The notes below the pieces were generated by a model. The model had not been told where the DNA came from and did no database searches. It saw only the letters and a list, made by a program, of their open reading frames with translations. A DNA stretch of 64,000 bases from Mucilaginibacter sp. SMC90 (GTDB lineage: Bacteria > Bacteroidota > Bacteroidia > Sphingobacteriales > Sphingobacteriaceae), in the NCBI RefSeq assembly GCF_022811725.1, contig NZ_CP094527.1, positions 682,001 to 746,000 on the forward strand, written 5' to 3'. The translations under genes were made by a program, and so were the position numbers. Shown here one piece after another: positions 44,283-51,272 of this stretch (positions within the stretch are counted from its first letter, which is position 1; each line of letters opens with the position of its first letter).

Positions 44283-44316
44283 GAGGCGAAAGGACAAAGG
44301 CTGAAGGTAAAAGGTT
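44283..44316. repeat. Single phrase-repeat arm upstream of yceD
   Basis: GAGGCGAAAGGACAAAGG then CTGAAGGTAAAAGGTTG, the same AAAGG vocabulary as 37635-37730. No convincing partner arm is present. Confidence 0.45.
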
Positions 44317-44368
44317 GATAATTAATGAGATTGATAGCAGGTGCATAACCTCCTTAATTGCCATCAAA

Positions 44369-46021
44369 TCAATTAACTAAAACCTCGGGTTTCATTTTTG
44401 AGGCCAGCTGCAACGCTTTATACGCATTTACTATACCTCCTGTTTTTGATAACGTTGTAAAATCAACCTTTTCGGTTTTGCTGCCTGGCTTTAATACCAT
44501 AGTGCCGGTAAGCGGGGTAGCCGAACCTAAAATAGCTTCCTTTACCTGCCTGGCGCTCAGGGTTGGATAATATTCTAATATCAAAGCAGCTATGCCCGCT
44601 GTTATTGGCGATGAAAAGCTGGTGCCGTCTTCGGTATCAACTTCAGCATCGGTAGTGATAGAGGTTACTTTAACCCCCGGTGCAAAAATATCAACGTTTT
44701 TTTTACCATAGTTTGAAAAATCGCCGGCAAGGTTTTGCCCTAACTTAGGCCCCGAAGCGCCTACACTGATCACGTTATCCGCGTCGGTTGATGATCCGTC
44801 TAAAAAAGTATCATTCGGAAATTCGGGCTGGGTATCCATGTCCTGGTTGTCATTACCGGCAGCCATCACCAGTAAAACATTTTTTGATGCGGCATATTTA
44901 AAGGCAGCATCAACCCATTCCTTATGCGGCGAGATCTTTTTCCCGAAGCTCATGTTAACCACACGTGCGCCATTATCAACCGCGTAGCGAATGGCGTTGG
45001 CTATATCTTTATCGTATTCATCACCATTAGGCACAGCCTTAATGATCATGAGCTTTACATTATCGGCAACACCGTTAATGCCATAGTTGTTGTTGCGTAC
45101 AGCGCCGATAAGCCCGGCTACCCCGGTACCGTGTGCTGCATCGGCAAATTTTACCAGGTTGTTGCCGTAAGGCTTGCCATCCATGGTATCCGGATCATCA
45201 CCTACAATACGCTTGCGCGATGTAAGGTCAGGAGATACATCATTGTTAAGCTTCGCCAGGTATTCGCTTAAGTCTTTAATAATTTTGGCGTTGGTAGAGC
45301 CCGCTCCTTCCTGTGCAAATACCGATTCCCAAACATATTTACTTTGGCTTAAGGTATCGTTAGCTACTTTAACCTTAGCCAGATCTGCCTGGGTAAAGGT
45401 GCCGTTCGCCGGTAAATTAAGACCGCGTTTAATATACCCACTGGTAACCATCAGCGCGTTCATCACCGGCGAAAGCTGGCCAATTTCGGTATTAGCTTTG
45501 TTTACCGTTGAATCATAAACTGTTTTTACACGCAGCCAGTAAGCATACTCTTTTTTATTGGTATTGGCGGTTGAATCGGTAACTGAAGCGTATTTGTCTT
45601 TTAATTTATTGTATTCACGTACTTCTTCAGTGGTTTCGGTAAAGTCGGCCTTGCCACCGGGGCCGCCCAAAAAGTTCCAGCCATGTACATCATCAACATA
45701 ACCATTATGGTCATCATCAATGCCGTTGCCCGGAATTTCCTTTTTATTTACCCACAATACTGTCTTTAGGTCGGTTTGCGAGGTATCGGCGCCACTGTCA
45801 ATAGTTGCCACAACAACAGGTTTGCTTTTTTTGCCCTGTACAAATAAGTAAGCTTGTTTCAGGCTGATGCCATAAAAGCCACTTTCCTTTAAATCAAGCA
45901 GGTGCCAGGCTTTTGGCGGGGCGGGGTCAGCAACGGGTGCTTGCTGTGCCAATGCCGGTAAATTAATTAATAATGCTGCTGATAAAGTGGTTGCGCTTAC
46001 GTACTTACAAAATTTGAACAT
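44369..46021 (-). CDS. Secreted S8 family serine peptidase (subtilase)
   Basis: 550 residues with a signal peptide (TTLSAALLINLPALAQQ). Catalytic Asp in VVATIDSGADTSQTDL, His in AAHGTGVAGLIGAVRN and Ser in DGTSFSSPITAGIAALILEYYP. A 130-residue insert between the Asp and His blocks (about 130-260, DKYASVTDSTANTNKK onward) enlarges the domain. SVGASGPKLGQNLAGDFSNYGKKNVDIFAPG is the calcium/S1 wall region. No C-terminal sorting domain is visible, so periplasmic or outer-membrane location is inferred. Confidence 0.93.
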   Translation of the reverse strand: MFKFCKYVSATTLSAALLINLPALAQQAPVADPAPPKAWHLLDLKESGFYGISLKQAYLFVQGKKSKPVVVATIDSGADTSQTDLKTVLWVNKKEIPGNGIDDDHNGYVDDVHGWNFLGGPGGKADFTETTEEVREYNKLKDKYASVTDSTANTNKKEYAYWLRVKTVYDSTVNKANTEIGQLSPVMNALMVTSGYIKRGLNLPANGTFTQADLAKVKVANDTLSQSKYVWESVFAQEGAGSTNAKIIKDLSEYLAKLNNDVSPDLTSRKRIVGDDPDTMDGKPYGNNLVKFADAAHGTGVAGLIGAVRNNNYGINGVADNVKLMIIKAVPNGDEYDKDIANAIRYAVDNGARVVNMSFGKKISPHKEWVDAAFKYAASKNVLLVMAAGNDNQDMDTQPEFPNDTFLDGSSTDADNVISVGASGPKLGQNLAGDFSNYGKKNVDIFAPGVKVTSITTDAEVDTEDGTSFSSPITAGIAALILEYYPTLSARQVKEAILGSATPLTGTMVLKPGSKTEKVDFTTLSKTGGIVNAYKALQLASKMKPEVLVN

Positions 46022-46351
46022 GAACAGTGTATTATTATATAATGTCTTATGTAAAGACCAATGAATCGTTTTAGTTTTTATTTTAATCTTCCAGCCTTTT
46101 ACGTGCCGGTTTTCATTTAGGTTAATTTTTATTTCGGGGCGTTGCCTCCGGCCGGGCTATCCGCTCATACGCCTGCAGGCATTACGCTCATGGCCGGTAT
46201 CCGCTGCTATCCCTAACGCTATCTGAATCGGGATTTGGGTGGATTATGGGGATGGACAGGATTTTATTTCTTGTCCCAATTAATTTATAAAAACAAGACA
46301 AGCAAATCCCATAAATCTTAAAATCCCCCAAATCCTGGTTCAGACAATCCC
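46022..46351. repeat. Gene-free spacer with a palindromic element and a phrase fold-back
   Basis: 46136-46222 holds GGGGCGTTGCCTCCGGCCGG, GCTATCCGCTCATACGCC and GGCCGGTATCCGCTGCTATC, an intergenic repeat type I recall from other Bacteroidota genomes. 46222-46265 and 46304-46346 are inverted phrase arms (GGATTTGGGTGGATTATGGG against CCCATAAATC..., ending GGTTCAGACA). The right arm ends 6 bp from the aldehyde dehydrogenase stop. Confidence 0.65.
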
Positions 46352-47893
46352 CTACAAATCAAACTTGATCCCCTGGGCTAAAGGCAACGTTTTTGAATAG
46401 TTTATAGTATTGGTTTGCCTCCTCATATAAACTTTCCATGCATCTGAGCCTGACTCCCTGCCGCCGCCGGTTTCCTTTTCACCGCCGAATGCGCCGCCTA
46501 TTTCAGCACCGGATGTACCGATGTTAACATTGGCAATGCCGCAATCAGAACCAGCGTAGGATAAAAATTGTTCTGCCTCACGTAAATTATTGGTCATAAT
46601 GGCTGATGATAATCCCTGCGGAACACCATTTTGTAAGTCTATCGCTTCCTCGATATCGCTGTATTTAATGAGGTAAAGGATAGGCGCAAAAGTTTCATGC
46701 TGCACTATCTTAAAGTGATTTTCAACCTCCGCAATGCAGGGTTTCACATAACAGCCCGATTCATAGCCCGCTCCTGCCAGCTTGCCGCCCTCAACCACAA
46801 AGTTGCCACCTTCGGCCTTGCATTTCTCAATCGAGTCAAGATATAAAGCAACAGCATCAGTATCAATCAGCGGGCCCATGTGGTTATGTTCATCAAGCGG
46901 GTTACCTATCCTGATCTGTTTGTAAGCATTAACCAGTTTTTGTTTAAAGGCCTCGTAAACGCTTTTGTGAATAATGAGCCTGCGGGTACTGGTACAACGC
47001 TGACCGGCAGTGCCTACAGCGCCAAACACCGCCCCAATGAGCGACATATCCAGGTCGGCATTTTCGCTGATGATAATGGCATTGTTACCGCCAAGCTCCA
47101 ACAGGCTTTTGCCCAACCTTGCGCCAACAGCTGCGCTCACAGCTTTACCCATGCGGGTTGAACCAGTGGCCGAAACTAAGGGAACCCGTGTATCGGCAGC
47201 CATTAGTTCGCCAATGTTACGCTCGCCAATTACCAGGCATGAAACGCCCTCTTCAATATTATTCTTTTTAAAAACTTCCTTTGCTATGTGCTGGCAGGCT
47301 ATAGCCGTTAAAGGTGTTTTTTCTGATGGTTTCCAAATGCATACATCCCCGCAAACCCAGGCTAACAGGGAGTTCCAGCTCCAAACAGCAACGGGAAAGT
47401 TAAAGGCCGAAATAATACCAACAATACCCAGCGGATGATATTGCTCATACATGCGGTGCTCGGGCCTTTCGCTGTGCATGGTTAAACCATACAGCTGGCG
47501 GCTCAGGCCTACGGCAAAATCGGCAATATCAATCATTTCCTGTACTTCGCCCAATCCTTCCTGCAGGCTTTTGCCCATTTCGTATGATACCAAAGTACCC
47601 AGGTCCTGCTTGGCAGCGCGGAGGGCCTCGCCAATCTGGCGTACAATTTCGCCGCGTTTGGGTGCAGGTGTTTTACGCCAGGTTTTAAATGCTGAGGCAG
47701 CTTGTTCAACAACCTGGTTATAATCCGCTTCGGTTGCAAGGCGTACCGACGCAATCTTTTTGCCGTCGACCGGCGACGTTATATCTTTTACCGCGGCACC
47801 GGCACTGCTGCCCCAGGTGCTGCCTGTACTAAAGGCTTCATTAATATCGTTTATATGTAAACGTTTTAGGATATCTGAAATATTAGGCTCCAT
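46352..47893 (-). CDS. Aldehyde dehydrogenase, ALDH7-like
   Basis: 513 residues from MEPNISDILKRLHIND; the frame opens six codons earlier. Catalytic Cys in GTAGQRCTSTRRLI, Glu in LLELGGNNAI, NAD-binding GIISAFNFPVAVWSWN, WKPSEKTPLTAIA and GSTRMGKAV, plus the C-terminal GGAFGGEKETGGGRESGSDAWKVYMRRQTN split across the oxyanion region. The overall pattern resembles antiquitin/alpha-aminoadipate semialdehyde dehydrogenase (AmaB), suggesting lysine catabolism, but no other pathway gene is nearby. Confidence 0.9.
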   Translation of the reverse strand: MEPNISDILKRLHINDINEAFSTGSTWGSSAGAAVKDITSPVDGKKIASVRLATEADYNQVVEQAASAFKTWRKTPAPKRGEIVRQIGEALRAAKQDLGTLVSYEMGKSLQEGLGEVQEMIDIADFAVGLSRQLYGLTMHSERPEHRMYEQYHPLGIVGIISAFNFPVAVWSWNSLLAWVCGDVCIWKPSEKTPLTAIACQHIAKEVFKKNNIEEGVSCLVIGERNIGELMAADTRVPLVSATGSTRMGKAVSAAVGARLGKSLLELGGNNAIIISENADLDMSLIGAVFGAVGTAGQRCTSTRRLIIHKSVYEAFKQKLVNAYKQIRIGNPLDEHNHMGPLIDTDAVALYLDSIEKCKAEGGNFVVEGGKLAGAGYESGCYVKPCIAEVENHFKIVQHETFAPILYLIKYSDIEEAIDLQNGVPQGLSSAIMTNNLREAEQFLSYAGSDCGIANVNIGTSGAEIGGAFGGEKETGGGRESGSDAWKVYMRRQTNTINYSKTLPLAQGIKFDL

Positions 47894-48132
47894 AATTGTT
47901 ACTTTTGTCAAAGGTAGAAATCTTTAGGGCAATTTTTCAGAATCACTCATCGCTTGCCTGTTGTATCAATTATCATTAATTATCAATGATTTGTATTTAA
48001 CAGTTGTTGAGAATGTTTGAATGTTGAAAACTAAATTGCATTTTGGTTGCTTACTTATTGTAATTTGAGTCTCAATAAGTCTTTACAAGGCAATTTGTCA
48101 ACCTAAAGCGGATGTTCTGCAAACAAAATTGA

Positions 48133-49536
48133 ATGGAAGAAGAATTTGAATTTGGTTTTACCGAAGACCCAAAATTCTCGGTAGAACGGTACGAGGAAAT
48201 GATCAGAAATCAGGACTTGTACTTTTTTGATGCCCAGGCGTTTGAGAACATTATCGACTATTACATCGAAAAAAATGATCCGGCCAGGGCATTACAGGTA
48301 GCAGAGTACGCGCGAAGCCAGCACCCTTTTGCGGCAATTTTCCTGATAAAACAGGCCCAACTGCTTGTGGTAAGCAACAAAGTTCCGGAAGCTTTTGCCG
48401 CACTGGATAAAGCTGCCATGCTCGAAGCATCTGACGCGGATATATATATTATCCGTGGCAATTTGTATGAAAGCCTGGAACGTTATGCCGAAGCGCTGGA
48501 AAATTACGAAAAGGCCCTTGACCTTGCCGAAGAGACCGACGAGATCCTGTTGCACATAGCCTACGTTTACCAAAACATGGGCGATTATGACACGGCCATA
48601 ACTTACCTTAAGCTTTGCCTTAAGCAAAATATGGAAAACCAGGATGCCCTTTACGAGCTGGCTTTTTGCTATGATGTAATGGACAACCAGCAGGAAAGCG
48701 TTCAGTTTTACCAGCAATATATCGATAACGAACCATACAGTTACGCCGCCTGGTACAATTTAGGCAATGCCTATACCAAGCTGAGCCTGTTTGAAAAAGC
48801 TATCGACTCCTATGATTATGCCATATTAATTAAGGACAGCTTTGCATCGGCCTATTTCAATAAAGGTAATGCATTAGTTAACCTTGAAAAATACGCTGAA
48901 GCTATAGAAGTATACCGCCACACCTTTGAGTACGAGCAACCCAATGCAGATACTTATTGCGCTATTGGCGAGTGCTATGAAAAGCTGGAGCAAATGGACG
49001 ATGCACGCGCTTTCTACAAAAAATCGGTGAAGATGGACCCTAAGCTGGCTGATGCCTGGTTTGGAATTGGTGTTACCCTTGATTTTGAGGAACGTTACTT
49101 TGAAGCGCTGCACTTTTACAAAAAAGCGCTCGACCTGGATATAGCCAATGCTGATTACTGGTTTGCTATAGCCGATGCTGAGTACAAACTCGGCCATTTA
49201 GATGAAGCAGAAAAGGCCTACGAAAAAGTAGTGGAATTAAACCCGCTGGATATTGACGCATGGCTTGATTATTCATCGATACTTTATGAGCAGCAAAAGC
49301 TTAATGAAGCTATTGAGATCATAGCACAGGCTATCAAAAATAATCCGGAAGCAGCAGAGCTTTACTACCGTATGGTAGCTTACCTGTTTGCCAAAGGCGA
49401 ATACAATGAAGCCCTTAATAACCTGGAGTACGCCTTAGCCGCAGACCCGGAAAAACATTACATCCTGTTTGATTACCTGCCGCAATTGCAAAAGAATAAA
49501 GTAATTGTGGATATCATTAACAGGTATACTAAGTAG
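48133..49536 (+). CDS. Tetratricopeptide-repeat protein
   Basis: 467 residues, no signal peptide, strongly acidic N-terminus (MEEEFEFGFTEDPKFS). About eleven TPR units follow from residue 40 on, for example ADIYIIRGNLYESLERYAEA, AWYNLGNAYTKLSLFEKAI, AYFNKGNALVNLEKYAEAI and ADAWFGIGVTLDFEERYFEA. A cytoplasmic scaffolding role is inferred. It stands alone between a divergent aldehyde dehydrogenase gene and a terminator flanked by phrase repeats. Confidence 0.9.
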   Translation: MEEEFEFGFTEDPKFSVERYEEMIRNQDLYFFDAQAFENIIDYYIEKNDPARALQVAEYARSQHPFAAIFLIKQAQLLVVSNKVPEAFAALDKAAMLEASDADIYIIRGNLYESLERYAEALENYEKALDLAEETDEILLHIAYVYQNMGDYDTAITYLKLCLKQNMENQDALYELAFCYDVMDNQQESVQFYQQYIDNEPYSYAAWYNLGNAYTKLSLFEKAIDSYDYAILIKDSFASAYFNKGNALVNLEKYAEAIEVYRHTFEYEQPNADTYCAIGECYEKLEQMDDARAFYKKSVKMDPKLADAWFGIGVTLDFEERYFEALHFYKKALDLDIANADYWFAIADAEYKLGHLDEAEKAYEKVVELNPLDIDAWLDYSSILYEQQKLNEAIEIIAQAIKNNPEAAELYYRMVAYLFAKGEYNEALNNLEYALAADPEKHYILFDYLPQLQKNKVIVDIINRYTK

Positions 49537-49722
49537 GGAGTGAATGGTTGATTAGGTGAGTGGTTGGTTGGGTGAATAGTTCTATCTCTTTAATAAAATA
49601 AAACACGAAAAGACACATATAATTATGCGTCTTTTCGTGTTTTAAGATAAAACCGATTGCCAACAGGATCGAAGTATAGTCAACCACTCACTTAATCAAC
49701 CCAATCAACCACTCACCATTCC
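49537..49722. repeat. Phrase fold-back around a terminator, TPR gene / phosphosulfolactate synthase spacer
   Basis: Left arm 49537-49581 with GTGAATGGTTGATTAGGTG and AGTGGTTGGTTGGGTGAA; right arm 49681-49722 with AACCACTCACTTAATCAACC and CAATCAACCACTCACC. The phrase is the same as at 35863-36044, 14 kb away, and again it brackets a terminator hairpin. Confidence 0.75.
49600..49648 (+). terminator. Intrinsic terminator after the TPR gene
   Basis: 15-bp perfect outer stem AAAACACGAAAAGAC / GTCTTTTCGTGTTTT with a further partly paired inner stem. The AT-rich flanks could allow function on both strands. Confidence 0.8.
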
Positions 49723-49772
49723 ACAACAACAATGAATTTACCGTGAGCTTTAAAATCATTTAACATTTCAAA

Positions 49773-49804
49773 TTTGCACATCTGCATATTTGTTGCGACC
49801 TTTG
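49773..49804 (+). promoter_or_regulatory. Candidate promoter for phosphosulfolactate synthase gene
   Basis: TTTG at 49773-49776, 20-bp gap, GACCTTTG at 49797-49804 (one base from TAnnTTTG), 43 bp before the start codon. The -33 box lies inside a TTTGCACATCTGCATATTTG phrase, the vocabulary of the acc spacers. Confidence 0.5.
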
Positions 49805-49847
49805 CCTCGTTAGAACTTTTAGTTATAGGCTATAACAAATACTCACA

Positions 49848-50609
49848 ATGAACTACACTATCAATCATCTTCCTGAACGTACAGCTAAACCACGCGATAA
49901 AGGCATCACCATGGTTATGGATAAAGGCCTTAGTTTGCGCCAGGTTGAAGATTTTATTGAAGTAGGCGGGCCTTATACTGATATTGTAAAACTGGGTTGG
50001 GCTACATCATATGTTACTCCTAATCTTGAGCAGAAATTAAAACTTTACCGCGAGGCCGGCATTCCGGTTTATTTTGGCGGTACGCTATTTGAAGCCTTTA
50101 TCGTACGTAATCAGTTTGATGATTATCGCCGTTTACTGGATAAATATCAGCTGGAACATTGCGAAGTTTCTGACGGGTCAATTACGATTGAGCATGATGT
50201 AAAATGTAAATACATTAGCGAGCTGGCCAAACAAGTTACCGTTATATCTGAAGTGGGTTCAAAAGATGTGCAAAAGATCTTCGCCCCCTATAAATGGATC
50301 AAACTGATGAGCGCCGAAATTGAGGCCGGCTCATGGAAGGTTATTGCCGAGGCCCGTGAAAGCGGAAATGTAGGCATCTACCGCGATTCGGGCGAGGTAC
50401 GCCAGGGCCTGGTTGACGAGATCCTGACTCAGATTCCCGAAGGAACCATTATATGGGAAGCACCCCAAAAAGCCCAGCAGGTTTGGTTCATTAAACTGAT
50501 TGGGGCAAATGTAAGTTTGGGCAATATAGCCCCTGCGGATATCATCCCGCTTGAAACTTTAAGGTTAGGTATCCGCAGCGATACTTTCGACCATTTTTTA
50601 GAGATGTAA
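49848..50609 (+). CDS. comA: Phosphosulfolactate synthase (ComA family)
   Basis: Family enzymes add sulfite to phosphoenolpyruvate to make phosphosulfolactate. 253 residues in a TIM-barrel: KPRDKGITMVMDKGLSLRQ, DIVKLGWATSYV, PVYFGGTLFEAFIV, CEVSDGSITIEHDVKCKYI, VISEVGSKD, EAGSWKVIAEARESGNVGIYRDSGEVR and IWEAPQKAQQVWFI match the family. In archaea it starts coenzyme M synthesis; in Bacteroidota it more likely serves sulfolactate or sulfonated-compound metabolism, unproven. It is monocistronic with its own terminator, and no comB/comC is adjacent. Confidence 0.9.
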   Translation: MNYTINHLPERTAKPRDKGITMVMDKGLSLRQVEDFIEVGGPYTDIVKLGWATSYVTPNLEQKLKLYREAGIPVYFGGTLFEAFIVRNQFDDYRRLLDKYQLEHCEVSDGSITIEHDVKCKYISELAKQVTVISEVGSKDVQKIFAPYKWIKLMSAEIEAGSWKVIAEARESGNVGIYRDSGEVRQGLVDEILTQIPEGTIIWEAPQKAQQVWFIKLIGANVSLGNIAPADIIPLETLRLGIRSDTFDHFLEM

Positions 50610-50641
50610 TTGTTGACTGATCTTAATATAACAATTAACCC

Positions 50642-50676
50642 AAGCCCTCAGAGTAATCTGAGGGCTTTTTGTTTTC
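50642..50676 (+). terminator. Intrinsic terminator of the comA gene
   Basis: Perfect 10-bp stem AAGCCCTCAG / CTGAGGGCTT, 6-nt loop, followed by TTTGTTTT. Confidence 0.9.
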
Positions 50677-50702
50677 ATCCCCAAAGTGAATAATCTCTTC
50701 TA

Positions 50703-51022
50703 TGTCATTGCGAGCGCAGCGTGGCAATCGCATGCTATACAGAGCGCCGTGCTAATAGGGTACTTCATCCCCATGCAGGCAGCCACTGTCTTGTCCTAAA
50801 GGTCACAAGTCAGCCCCACACAGGCAGCCACACAAGACTTGCGCCAGCGGGTGCCCTAAAGGTCACAAGTCAGCCCCACACAGGCAGCCACACAAGACTT
50901 GCGCCAGCGGGTGCAACCTCTCCACCACGTCATTGCGAGGTACGAAGCAATCCCAAACTCTACAGGGCGAACTTGTATAGCTACTCTGCCAGTCGGGGAT
51001 TGCTTCGTTCCTCGCAATGACG
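50703..51022. repeat. Nested repeat block: palindromic elements around a tandem duplication
   Basis: A half element GTCATTGCGAGCGCAGCGTG at 50703 is followed by a 60-bp tandem duplication (next entry). A full palindromic element follows at 50938-51022, with arms GTCATTGCGAGGTACGAAGC and GCTTCGTTCCTCGCAATGAC. No gene. The region 51023-51272 beyond it is the nrdJ leader. Confidence 0.8.
50795..50914. repeat. Perfect 60-bp tandem duplication
   Basis: 50795-50854 and 50855-50914 are identical. Each unit contains GGTCACAAGTCAGCCCC and ACAAGACTTGCGCCAGCGGG; AAGTC and GACTT can pair within a unit. A partial diverged copy precedes it (GCAGGCAGCCACTGTCTTGT). Confidence 0.95.
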
Positions 51023-51272
51023 CTTTTATTTATATTAACCAATGCTGTTCCCTTCCTTAAAAAACATAAAATCCATAATTATTAACATCGTAAAAATCTA
51101 AAAATCAAGCTATTTAATTTACGCAATCCTCATCTGCCGCATTTACTGCCAACCCTGTGGAAAACTCCGGCTATTATGCTATTCAGCATACTGATAGATT
51201 TGAGTTAAAACCCCTGAACTTTTTTTTGTGTTGCATCTACTCAGTTAATTTTATCATAATTCACGAAAAGCT
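51023..51272. promoter_or_regulatory. nrdJ leader region
   Basis: A TAGATTTG -7 match is at 51195-51202, directly after a small hairpin TATGCT-ATTC-AGCATA (51175-51190); no well-spaced TTTG is seen upstream. I looked for the cobalamin-riboswitch core and found none, and no clear paired NrdR boxes. Confidence 0.4.

Noticed and set aside
50721-51020. A 99-codon plus-strand frame upstream of nrdJ with an internal repeat
   Set aside because: It is the translation of palindromic elements and a 60-bp tandem duplication; the protein repeat is a by-product of the DNA repeat.
50703-51022. CRISPR-like array
   Set aside because: Only two 60-bp units directly abutting, without spacers, and no cas genes in the window.
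51123-51170. Cobalamin riboswitch core upstream of nrdJ
   Set aside because: The stretch CCAACCCTGTGGAAAACTCC looked suggestive, but the conserved B12-box and its pairing partners are missing.
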